Of a stretch of DNA of 64,000 nt, positions 56,611 to 64,000 are shown one piece after another (position 1 is the first letter of the stretch; each line of letters opens with the position of its first letter). Both the position numbers and the translations under genes were made by a program. The notes below the pieces were generated by a model. That model ran no database searches and was not told the DNA's origin. It worked only from the letters and a program-made list of their open reading frames with translations. Origin of the DNA: an uncultured Prevotella sp. (GTDB lineage: Bacteria > Bacteroidota > Bacteroidia > Bacteroidales > Bacteroidaceae); the NCBI GenBank assembly GCA_900314935.1, contig OMXE01000011.1, forward strand, positions 1 through 64,000, given 5' to 3'.

Positions 56611-57588
56611 ATGGCAAAAATCAAGACGATAGGAGTGATGACCTCTGGTGGTGACGCTCCAGGAATGAATGCCGCCATCCGTGCGGTGACCCGTGCCGGT
56701 ATATACAACGGCTTCAAGATCAAAGGTATCTATCGTGGATGGGACGGACTGATCAATAATGAGATCAAGGAGTTCTCCACCGAGAATGTGAGCGGTATCA
56801 TCAATATGGGTGGAACGATCCTGAAGACGGCGCGTTCGAAGGACTTCATGACAAAGGAAGGTCGGCAGAAAGCCTACGACAATATGGTGAAGAACGGCAT
56901 TGATGCACTGGTCATCATCGGCGGAAACGGCTCTCTTACGGGTGCCCGTATCTTTGCTGAGGAGTTTGATGTGTGCTGTATCGGACTGCCGGGAACCATC
57001 GACAACGACCTCTATGGAACGGATTCCACGATTGGCTATGACACAACGATGAACACCATCATGGAGTGTGTTGACCGAATCCGTGACACAGCACAGAGTC
57101 ATGAGCGTATCTTCTTCGTCGAGGTGATGGGGCGCGATGCTGGCTTCCTGGCACAGAACAGTGCGATTGCCAGTGGTGCTGAGGCTGCCATTATACCGGA
57201 GGATTCTACCGATGTGGACCAGTTGGCACGGTTCATGGAGCGTGGTATTCGTAAGTCGAAGAAGAGCTGCATCGTCATCGTGTCGGAGAGTCCTAAGTGC
57301 GGTGCCCTCTACTATGCCGATCGTGTGCGGAAGGAGTTCCCCAACTACGATGTGCGTGTTTCCATTTTAGGACATCTGCAGCGAGGCGGTCGTCCTACAG
57401 CACACGACCGTATTCTGGCGGGACGTACCGGTGTGGGGGCCATCGAGGCCATCCTGCAGGGACAACGAAACGTGATGATTGGTCTGCGTTACAACGAGGT
57501 GGTGTATGTTCCATTCTCCGAGGCCATCAGAAGTGACAAGCCGTTTGATAAGAAACTGATCAAGGTGCTTGATGAGTTAAGCATTTAG
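56611..57588 (+). CDS. pfkA: ATP-dependent 6-phosphofructokinase
   Basis: The 325-residue protein aligns with bacterial ATP-PFK over its whole length: [40 protein letters not shown] with the catalytic Asp131, [14 protein letters not shown] and [17 protein letters not shown]. The glycines that mark ATP rather than PPi use are present (GGNGS and PGTIDND). The Asp that normally binds Mg-ATP in GGDGS is Asn106 here. It commits fructose 6-phosphate, including that from mannose, to glycolysis. Confidence 0.95.
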   Translation: MAKIKTIGVMTSGGDAPGMNAAIRAVTRAGIYNGFKIKGIYRGWDGLINNEIKEFSTENVSGIINMGGTILKTARSKDFMTKEGRQKAYDNMVKNGIDALVIIGGNGSLTGARIFAEEFDVCCIGLPGTIDNDLYGTDSTIGYDTTMNTIMECVDRIRDTAQSHERIFFVEVMGRDAGFLAQNSAIASGAEAAIIPEDSTDVDQLARFMERGIRKSKKSCIVIVSESPKCGALYYADRVRKEFPNYDVRVSILGHLQRGGRPTAHDRILAGRTGVGAIEAILQGQRNVMIGLRYNEVVYVPFSEAIRSDKPFDKKLIKVLDELSI

Positions 57589-57637
57589 ATAATTGACGAT
57601 TGATAATAAAAGCTATTTGTACCTAAAACCAAGGATT

Positions 57638-58192
57638 ATGAAGAAAAAGTTTATTTGCGCCGTTTGTGGATATATCTATGAAGGCGATGCTGCACCTGAG
57701 AAGTGCCCGATTTGTAAGGCTCCTGCTTCCAAGTTCTCTGAACTGAAGGAGGATGGTGATGTTACCTATGCTACCGTTCATCGTATCGGTGACGGCAAAC
57801 CCGAGGGTGTGAGCGAGGAGATGATTAACGACCTCCGTAACCATTTCAATGGGGAGTGCGGTGAGGTTGGTATGTATCTGGCTATGGCTCGTCAGGCTGA
57901 TCGTGAGGGCTATCCCGAGATTGCTGAGGCTTTCAAGCGTTATGCTTTTGAGGAGGCCGACCATGCCAGTCGTTTTGCTGAGCTCCTGGGCGAGTGCGTT
58001 TGGGATACCAAGACCAATCTGGAGAAACGTGCTGCTGCTGAGGCTGGTGCATGCGAGGATAAGTTCCGCATTGCCAAGAATGCCAAGGCTGCCGGCTTTG
58101 ATGCTATCCACGACACGGTTCATGAAATGGCCAAGGACGAGGCTCGTCATGGAGCAGGCTTCGCAGGTTTGCTGAAGCGCTATTTCGGATGA
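57638..58192 (+). CDS. Reverse rubrerythrin (rubredoxin domain at the N terminus)
   Basis: The start at 57638 ([16 protein letters not shown]) places a rubredoxin-like domain first, with Cys7, Cys10, Cys23 and Cys26. A diiron ferritin-like domain follows: [25 protein letters not shown] and [12 protein letters not shown] carry the Glu and His ligands. Rubrerythrins of this order reduce hydrogen peroxide in anaerobes. The frame upstream to 57593 reads through a weak 7-bp repeat and lacks conservation. A shared terminator follows at 58218. Confidence 0.9.
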   Translation: MKKKFICAVCGYIYEGDAAPEKCPICKAPASKFSELKEDGDVTYATVHRIGDGKPEGVSEEMINDLRNHFNGECGEVGMYLAMARQADREGYPEIAEAFKRYAFEEADHASRFAELLGECVWDTKTNLEKRAAAEAGACEDKFRIAKNAKAAGFDAIHDTVHEMAKDEARHGAGFAGLLKRYFG

Positions 58193-58217
58193 TGAACTGA
58201 GTACGTTTACTTAAGAC

Positions 58218-58255
58218 AAAGCCCAGAATGTTGACCAAAAACATTCTGGGCTTTT
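58218..58255. terminator. Bidirectional terminator between rubrerythrin and ygiQ-like genes
   Basis: AAAGCCCAGAATGT pairs with ACATTCTGGGCTTT around a 10-nt loop. It is flanked by T on one side and A on the other, so it can serve both convergent genes. It reaches the stop codon of the - strand gene. Confidence 0.92.
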
Positions 58256-60089
58256 ATTTCTTTCCTTTATAGTATAGCTTTGAAATCAGGTCGGGACGAC
58301 CGATGCGCTTGAGCTCCTGTTCGATATGGCGGCGTTCTTCGTGTTTATACCAGAAGAAGAACATGCGCTGGGCAAGCTTCTCACGTGCCGTCTTGGCCGA
58401 GAAGACGGGTTCTAAGGTGTAGGGATCATAACCTGAATACCACATCTCCGTGGCAATGGTCATGGGCGTTGGCGTGAAGTCCTGCACCTGCTCCAAGTGG
58501 AAATCCAGTCGTTTGGTGATGACCGCCAGCTCAGCCATGTCGGCTTCCTTGCAGCCTGGATGACTGCTGATAAAATAGGGTATGAGCTGCTGGCGCATGT
58601 TCTCCTCGCGGTTGATACGGTCGAAGATGCGTTTGAACTGCTCGAACTGCTGGAAGGAAGGCTTTCGCATCAGATAGAGCACCTTGTCGGAAGTGTGTTC
58701 AGGCGCCACCTTCAGTCGTCCGCTTACATGTTTGCAGATCAGCTCGCGAGTATATTGCCTTGCTGCCTCATTACTCTTCTCATCCTTGCTGTGGTGCAAT
58801 AGAAGGTCGTAGCGTACACCGCTGCCGATGAAACTCTTCTTCACCTTTGGCAGGGCATCCACAGCATGGTAGATATCCAGCAGGGCAGAGTGGTCGGTGT
58901 TCAGGTTCGGACAGACCTGCGGATGGATGCAGGAAGGGCGCTTGCATTTCTCACAGGCAAGGAGGTTACGACCATGCATGCCGTACATGTTGGCCGACGG
59001 ACCGCCCAGATCGCTGAGGTAGCCTTTGAAGTCGTCCATCTCGGTTACCTGTCTTACCTCTTTTAATATACTCTCCTTACTGCGACAGGTAATGAACTTA
59101 CCTTGGTGGGCAGAGATGGTGCAGAAAGCACAACCGCCGAAACAGCCACGGTGGATATTCACCGAGTGCTTGATCATCTCATAGGCAGGAATACGCTTGC
59201 CCTTATACTTGGGATGCGGCAGACGGGTATAGGGGAGGTCGAAGGAAGCATCGAGCTCATCGGTTGTCATGGGTGGATTGGGCGGATTGACCACTGCATA
59301 TATCCCATCTACCTTCTGCAGCAGGCGCTGCGCATGGTATTTGTTCGACTCCTCTTCAATATGTCGGTAGTTCTCGGCCTCCGCTCTTTTGTTACGCAGA
59401 CACTCCTCATGGGAGTGCAACACGATATCGTCGTTGGTGATTCCTCCTGGAATGTCTTTCTCCTTAGCCAGATAGACGGTCTGGGGAAGGTCATGTAACT
59501 GTTTGATGTCCTCACCCCCGGCCAATCGTTGGGCGATGCTTACAACAGTCTTCTCACCCATACCGTAGCTGATGATGTCAGCACCGGAGTCACAGAGGAT
59601 ACACTTCCTGAGTTTATCCTGCCAGTAGTCGTAGTGGGTGAGTCGGCGAAGGGAAGCCTCTATGCCGCCCAGGACAATGGGTACATCGGGGTAGAGCTGA
59701 CGGAGGATACGGCTATAGACAATGGTAGGGTATTCCGGACGACAGTCGTGCCTGCCATCAGGACTGTAAGCATCCTCCGACCGCAGTCGTCTGTTGGCGG
59801 TGTATTTGTTCACCATCGAGTCCATACACCCCGGTGAGATACCGAAGAACAGACGAGGTCGCCCGAGTTTCTTGAAGTCGCGATAGTCGCCATGCCAGTC
59901 GGGCTGGGGTATGATGGCCACCCGATAGCCATGTGATTCGAGAACCCGACCGATGACCGCTGCACCGAAAGAAGGATGATCCACATAGGCATCACCCGAG
60001 AACAGGATCACATCCACGTAATCCCATCCCCGCAGCTCCATCTCCTTCTTGGTAGTAGGGAGAAAATCAGTCAGGCGGTATTCCTTCAT
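58254..60089 (-). CDS. ygiQ: YgiQ-family radical SAM protein
   Basis: The 611-residue protein opens with FLPTTKKEMELRGWDYVDVILFSGDAYVDHPSFG, the UPF0313 signature. It has the radical-SAM cluster motif in HRGCFGGCAFCTISAHQGK, then KCKRPSCIHPQVCPNL, VAPEHTSDKVL, and a C-terminal FTPTPMTIATEMWYSGYDP. The substrate of this family is not known to me. It is coupled to the small gene upstream by a 4-bp ATGA overlap. Confidence 0.92.
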   Translation of the reverse strand: MKEYRLTDFLPTTKKEMELRGWDYVDVILFSGDAYVDHPSFGAAVIGRVLESHGYRVAIIPQPDWHGDYRDFKKLGRPRLFFGISPGCMDSMVNKYTANRRLRSEDAYSPDGRHDCRPEYPTIVYSRILRQLYPDVPIVLGGIEASLRRLTHYDYWQDKLRKCILCDSGADIISYGMGEKTVVSIAQRLAGGEDIKQLHDLPQTVYLAKEKDIPGGITNDDIVLHSHEECLRNKRAEAENYRHIEEESNKYHAQRLLQKVDGIYAVVNPPNPPMTTDELDASFDLPYTRLPHPKYKGKRIPAYEMIKHSVNIHRGCFGGCAFCTISAHQGKFITCRSKESILKEVRQVTEMDDFKGYLSDLGGPSANMYGMHGRNLLACEKCKRPSCIHPQVCPNLNTDHSALLDIYHAVDALPKVKKSFIGSGVRYDLLLHHSKDEKSNEAARQYTRELICKHVSGRLKVAPEHTSDKVLYLMRKPSFQQFEQFKRIFDRINREENMRQQLIPYFISSHPGCKEADMAELAVITKRLDFHLEQVQDFTPTPMTIATEMWYSGYDPYTLEPVFSAKTAREKLAQRMFFFWYKHEERRHIEQELKRIGRPDLISKLYYKGKK

Positions 60090-60400
60090 ACTTCTTCGTT
60101 AGCGGCCTTCTTCTCCTCCCACGTCACATAGAGTTGAACCAGGTTGGTCAGTCCTAAGGCTTTCATGTTCTTGTGATAGATCACGTCGAGACAAAGATCC
60201 ATCAGGTCACGGTCCACCTCGGGCAACGACTCAAGGATTGCGCGGCAGTTCAGTTTCAGCTTGTCGAGAACAGCCTCGTCGATGATACCATTGCTGTCGA
60301 TGAGGTTTTTCAGGAGTGCATATCTCCCGATGGTTTCCAGATGAGCATCCGTTACCTCGATGCTTCTGGTGCCAGATGCGTTTGCTTGTATTTTATACAT
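60086..60400 (-). CDS. Small protein of unknown function (104 residues)
   Basis: From ATG 60400 the product is MYKIQANASGTRSIEVTDAH and continues as an all-helical soluble protein (TIGRYALLKNLIDSNGIIDEAVLDKLKLNC, then DRDLMDLCLDVIYHKNMKALGLTNLVQLYVTWEE). There is no signal peptide. It overlaps the radical-SAM gene start by 4 bp and begins 17 bp after the amidase-like gene, so it belongs to one transcript with both. I do not recognise a family. Confidence 0.75.
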   Translation of the reverse strand: MYKIQANASGTRSIEVTDAHLETIGRYALLKNLIDSNGIIDEAVLDKLKLNCRAILESLPEVDRDLMDLCLDVIYHKNMKALGLTNLVQLYVTWEEKKAANEEV

Positions 60401-60417
60401 GGTTGTAATGAATGAAT

Positions 60418-63063
60418 TTACGGTATGAGGAAATTGATGATAGCTTTCATCACCGCCGCCCGTTTCCTTGACGAGGTGATGCACTCGAAGGGGAAGCCGA
60501 TGGTGAACGACTTATAGTCATTCCCGTCGTAGGCCACACAGGCAGAGGTGCCATTGGAGTAGGTGAGTGCGCAGTAGGCGGGCTGCAAGGGGTTCAGCAC
60601 ATCGGTGGATGTGGCAGCATAATGCTCTTCATTGAGCATGCGGTAGATGGGTAAGGTGGTGTCCATACCGCTGATGATGGAGTCATTACTGTTTCGGATG
60701 GTTCCACCATAGCTCACCTTCAGGATGTTCCGCATAAAGGTGGAGTCGGCCTTTGAACGCATGTCACACCCAAGATAAGCACCACTCACCAGTAAGGCAC
60801 CACCGCTGCGGGTGTACTTGGTGAGGATGTCCTGCATGCGGGAAGGGAAGGTCTTGTACGACCCTAATGCGTTGGGATCGTTCTTCTCCAGTCCGTAGAG
60901 CATATCCACGAGATGGTATTTCATCAGATCCACCTTTCCGCTCTCCACCGAGCTGGCACTGCAGCTGGTGACATTGTATTGCAGCATACTGCGCATAGCC
61001 TCGGCATGGGTGGTGGGGTAGTTGAACTCATTACCAACCAGGAACTGTCCTTCCCATTCCTGACCGCTATAGCCAAGGGCGCCCGGACCTTCAAGACCGG
61101 CCTGACTCTTGTCGAAACAAATCTGCTTACCACCCCATCCGGCCGTTGTCCCGTCGCTCACACCCGGGTCGATGTCGAAGTCGAAACCTTGCTCGTTGGT
61201 GGTGTTGCGAACGGCAGGAGGGGCCAGTCGGCGGAACCCGTTGACAATCATGATGGAACGGGTAGCCCCGGCATGATGCAAGGCTGTGAGCGTTTCCGAG
61301 GGGAAGCTCTCACCACCTTTGTTGATGGCAGATACCTTGAAGTTATAGATGACACCTGGCTGCAGGTTCATCTTGCATGAACGACTCTTGATGACCTGAC
61401 CGTTATCGAAGCCGCCTGCACCCTTGGAGGTATAGACAACATAGGAAGTGGGCTTGGCCGTTTTCTCCAGAGGGTCGTCCTGATCCTCCCAACTCAGTGT
61501 CACCTCATCGGCCCCGGTGAACTCCACCCGCAGGTCCTGGGGTGGGAGGGGAGCAACGACATAGTTCTTGTCGTGCCTATTCGAGAGGAACTGAAGAATA
61601 GACTTATACACACTGCGTGCCAATGCGAACCGGAAAGTAGGATCCTGCGCCAGTCGCATATCTGGGAAATTCTGGTGTGACAGGGTTTCCATGATGGCCG
61701 AAGGTACTTCGGGAAGACGAGTCTCGGAATAGTTCGCATCACGGATATCCCGAACAGGCCAGTCGAGACCGTACAGTTTGTTTAGATCGTTTTTCTGGTT
61801 GTTCAACAGTAATGAGGCAAAGATACGCGACTGATCACGACTGTCACCGTTGTTCAACATACCATCGTGGAAATTGGTCGTATAGATTCCCAGTGAACCT
61901 GTCAGTGAGGCGAAGTCCTTGGCAAAGCCCGCATCACTATGAACGGCCAATGACAGTTCGATGGGCACATGCTTTCCTTCTAACGTAGGCATATAACGTG
62001 AGCCGCCACCAATCCAGTTGGTCATGAGCGACCGCACATTGATGTCATCGGCATAGTCATCTTGTCCGTTCTTACTGCTATACACCTCATAGGGAGCGCC
62101 CGCCCATTGGGCATAGTAACGTGATCCCTCCAAAGCGCGGGGCATTCCGCTGACGGAGCCGGCACGGGTGATATTTCCCATTCCTCCACCGAAGCGGACC
62201 GCATCGGAAGTGACAACACCTTTCTGGTCACTCAGGTTACTCACCACCACGCTGTTGAGACGACTGCAACCGCGGTCGAAATGGAAGGTGCCCAGATATA
62301 CCCACGTGCTACCGCCCATGCGCTGGTTTACGCTGAACACCGAAGCCTGTCCTTGGTGATAGACCGTATATTGCACGTTGTCCACACTGTTCTCCAAGGT
62401 GGGGTAGCTCACATAGACAGCATAACTGCCTGATTCCTCGAACTGAGGCTGGTAGGTGATTAAACTGGGATTGGCATGGGTGGTCTTGACCATACGCGCT
62501 GTTCCTGCCAGGAACGGGTTCTCCCCATCGTGATAGGCTCCCTGATGCAAGGCAAAGCCTTTCACGTCAGCATCTTTCCATTTGTTCTGGGTATTTGTCT
62601 CCATGTAGTTGGGCGACTGAGAGTGGTCGTTATCCACAATCAGCTCATGCTTTTGCCAGTCGCGTTCACGGGGAGTGAACACGTTGGCGCCTGCTTTCTC
62701 CAGCATCGGAATGAGATAGGGAACCACGATGGTCTGCGTGAACAGGTCCTCGGTGGTACCGAACAGGGATGGGCGCTGCCATTTCCAGGTGCCCTTGGGG
62801 ATATCATAATAATAGCCATGACTGGCCCAGAGGGAAACATGTCTATCTTGTAATCCTTGGGTAATCTCGAAGGGTCTTGACAGGTTCTTTACCCATGGTT
62901 CCTTCTCGTACTGGACTCTTTTCTCTACTTCTTCTACTTTATCCGTCTTCCCTGTCTGTACAGGAATAGAACCTTGCACTGGTCTGTTATCATTCACAAC
63001 CCGATGGGTTCCACAACTCCATAAAAGCAGACAGGTGAATGCAAAAACAATCTTTTTCTTCAT
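60418..63063 (-). CDS. Lipoprotein with amidase_3-like, golvesin-like and FN3 domains
   Basis: The 881-residue protein has a lipoprotein signal (MKKKIVFAFTCLLLWSC). The Zn-amidase (amidase_3) pattern is split: LWASHGYYYD (about residue 80), IELSLAVHSDAGF (about 370) and SAIMETLSHQNFPDMRLAQDP (about 470), supplying His, His and Glu. Between the first two lies a golvesin-type beta domain (about 200-300: ESGSYAVYVSYP, YTVYHQGQASVFSVNQ, WVYLGTFHF). An FN3 domain (about 510-600) and a C-terminal alpha/beta region (about 610-881) follow. It probably cuts peptidoglycan stem peptides or a related amide at the envelope. This type is often mislabelled xanthan lyase. Activity is inferred. Confidence 0.78.
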   Translation of the reverse strand: MKKKIVFAFTCLLLWSCGTHRVVNDNRPVQGSIPVQTGKTDKVEEVEKRVQYEKEPWVKNLSRPFEITQGLQDRHVSLWASHGYYYDIPKGTWKWQRPSLFGTTEDLFTQTIVVPYLIPMLEKAGANVFTPRERDWQKHELIVDNDHSQSPNYMETNTQNKWKDADVKGFALHQGAYHDGENPFLAGTARMVKTTHANPSLITYQPQFEESGSYAVYVSYPTLENSVDNVQYTVYHQGQASVFSVNQRMGGSTWVYLGTFHFDRGCSRLNSVVVSNLSDQKGVVTSDAVRFGGGMGNITRAGSVSGMPRALEGSRYYAQWAGAPYEVYSSKNGQDDYADDINVRSLMTNWIGGGSRYMPTLEGKHVPIELSLAVHSDAGFAKDFASLTGSLGIYTTNFHDGMLNNGDSRDQSRIFASLLLNNQKNDLNKLYGLDWPVRDIRDANYSETRLPEVPSAIMETLSHQNFPDMRLAQDPTFRFALARSVYKSILQFLSNRHDKNYVVAPLPPQDLRVEFTGADEVTLSWEDQDDPLEKTAKPTSYVVYTSKGAGGFDNGQVIKSRSCKMNLQPGVIYNFKVSAINKGGESFPSETLTALHHAGATRSIMIVNGFRRLAPPAVRNTTNEQGFDFDIDPGVSDGTTAGWGGKQICFDKSQAGLEGPGALGYSGQEWEGQFLVGNEFNYPTTHAEAMRSMLQYNVTSCSASSVESGKVDLMKYHLVDMLYGLEKNDPNALGSYKTFPSRMQDILTKYTRSGGALLVSGAYLGCDMRSKADSTFMRNILKVSYGGTIRNSNDSIISGMDTTLPIYRMLNEEHYAATSTDVLNPLQPAYCALTYSNGTSACVAYDGNDYKSFTIGFPFECITSSRKRAAVMKAIINFLIP

Positions 63064-63068
63064 GCGTC

Positions 63069-63623
63069 TTAAATCTCGCCAATAGTGAACAACTCTGGTT
63101 TCTTTCCCTTACAATCCTTGAAATACAATTTGATTTCCCGCATCTCGTTGTCGATATCACCTGTAGGGATGATGCTGCGGGTGCAGCGAATCAGTTTCTT
63201 CTCGTAATCGAGACCATACAACAGGATGGGTATCTGCGCCTTGAGGGCAATATAATAGAAACCTTTTTTCCAATCAGGGTTCAACGATCGCGTTCCTTCC
63301 GGCGTGATGCACAGATGGAACGTCTTTTCCTGCATGGCTGTTTCCGCAAGGTTGTCGGTCATACTCGATTTCTTGGAACGCCACACAGGAATGCCTCCGA
63401 TGCGTCGGAACAGGTTTCCCAACGGCCACCGGAACCACTCTTTCTTCATGAGGAAATTAATCGTATAGCCTTCCGCCCGCATGTAGAGTTGTCCAAGAAG
63501 GAAATCCCAGTTGCTGGTGTGGGGAGCTAAACATATGATGTACTTATCGGGGTGGGCAACAGTAATCTCCTTTGTCCACCCCATACGTTTGTATAATAGC
63601 CAACGACAAAAACTCTGTATCAT
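63069..63623 (-). CDS. PlsC-like 1-acyl-glycerol-3-phosphate (or lipid) acyltransferase
   Basis: The 184-residue protein carries the acyltransferase block I HTSNWD (His35, Asp40), block II-like FRRIGGIPVWRS and block III TPEGTRS (108-113). It lacks a long N-terminal membrane region, which is usual for this short subgroup. It would acylate a lysophospholipid or another lipid in the inner membrane. It lies five bases upstream of the amidase-like gene and five bases after the small gene at 63629, in one transcript. Confidence 0.87.
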   Translation of the reverse strand: MIQSFCRWLLYKRMGWTKEITVAHPDKYIICLAPHTSNWDFLLGQLYMRAEGYTINFLMKKEWFRWPLGNLFRRIGGIPVWRSKKSSMTDNLAETAMQEKTFHLCITPEGTRSLNPDWKKGFYYIALKAQIPILLYGLDYEKKLIRCTRSIIPTGDIDNEMREIKLYFKDCKGKKPELFTIGEI

Positions 63624-63628
63624 ATCTG

Positions 63629-63901
63629 TTAATTCAAGTTGCCTATCTGATCGATAAACTCTGAAACATCCTTGTTGAAATCATTGATCAGGATTCTGAA
63701 GTATTTCTTCTGCGGAATACCTGGTTCGGGATGTGAGATGCGTTTCACATAGTCGCTTTGAATGTGCAAGATGGAAGATAGAAGAGCTTCTACATTGTCC
63801 TGGTTGGGCTTCCCACTATACAACGAAGCCGCTACACACTCTGCGAATAATTCACTGCAGATGTAATTGATGGTTTTCTTTAATTCTCTTTTGTTCAACA
63901 T
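63629..63901 (-). CDS. Small helical protein of unknown function (90 residues)
   Basis: The ATG at 63901 (MLNKRELKKTINYICSELFAECVAA) is preferred over a TTG two codons earlier, since a purine-rich AAAGGA lies about 13 nt upstream. The product is short, helical and soluble, ends DVSEFIDQIGNLN, and has no recognisable domain. It is first in the - strand operon that leads through the acyltransferase, amidase-like, small and radical-SAM genes. A -7 box TATATTTG is at 63952-63945 without a good -33 box. The remaining bases to 64000 hold nothing I can name. Confidence 0.75.
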   Translation of the reverse strand: MLNKRELKKTINYICSELFAECVAASLYSGKPNQDNVEALLSSILHIQSDYVKRISHPEPGIPQKKYFRILINDFNKDVSEFIDQIGNLN

Positions 63902-64000
63902 ATACAATCGTTCCTTTCATTACCTATTTGTTAACTTCATGTGACAAATATAGCATTTTTTTTGTGAACATGATGCAAAGAACGATAAAAATTATCTTAA

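Noticed and set aside
57593..57637. Longer start for reverse rubrerythrin
   Set aside because: The extra residues come from a weak 7-bp repeat and the rubredoxin domain begins directly at 57638.

Overview
The window looks like a chromosomal segment of a carbohydrate-degrading Bacteroidales bacterium, most probably a gut or rumen Prevotella-type organism. The evidence is Bacteroidetes promoters (TTTG, about 20 nt, TAnnTTTG), Cys lipoboxes, a fused nuoCD in a complex I operon without nuoEFG, an S16 protein with a long Ala/Glu tail, a BspA-like leucine-rich-repeat protein and many secreted glycoside hydrolases. No species is assigned.

Layout. 1-4.4 kb: the end of a VirE/DUF3874-type protein, then a DegT-type sugar aminotransferase and a membrane NDP-sugar 4,6-dehydratase, probably together a modified-sugar pathway. 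4.5-8.6 kb: a four-helix-bundle gene bracketed by 9-bp repeats, a BadF-type (GlcNAc-kinase-like) kinase and a large MscS channel. 8.6-19.7 kb: a complete beta-mannan route made of GH5 mannanase lipoprotein, secreted multi-domain carbohydrate-binding protein, CE7 esterase, GH26 mannanase, GH130 phosphorylase, GPH symporter and mannobiose 2-epimerase. The last four match the known Bacteroides fragilis mannan operon. No SusC/SusD pair or local regulator is seen. 19.7-21 kb: a BspA-like protein. 21.1-31.4 kb: nuoA-B-CD-H-I-J-K-L-M-N. 31.5-37.3 kb: housekeeping genes (GNAT protein, nitroreductase, KdsC, Maf, nitrilase, RarA). 37.4 kb: tRNA-Arg(ACG). 37.7-45.8 kb: a second CAZyme operon, GH97, a duplicated GH43-CBM6-GH43-CBM6 protein, GH8 and GH97, that fits xylan side-chain and oligosaccharide processing. 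45.9-50.2 kb: a tiny lipoprotein, MtaB, GT2, J-protein and S16. 50.3-55.1 kb: three glycosyltransferases and a Wzx-type flippase. 55.2-64 kb: NhaD, PfkA, reverse rubrerythrin, YgiQ, an amidase/golvesin-type lipoprotein, a PlsC-like acyltransferase and small unknowns.

The most unusual signal is not a gene. Short tandem repeats with exact 7-, 8- or 9-bp periods sit at gene boundaries throughout. They include ACTAGTnnn (9), CCYATTAAG (9), AGAATTRA (8), ATTGARA (7), AGATTAA (7), GGAGTGW (7) and AAGTRAY (7). They often contain the stop codon of one gene or the start of the next, and in mtaB, the CE7 esterase and nuoB they lie inside the reading frame. Two arrays flank the four-helix-bundle gene on both sides. 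Two further loci carry 27-31-bp imperfect inverted repeats built from similar units. I found no CRISPR array, transposase, reverse transcriptase or prophage in the window.
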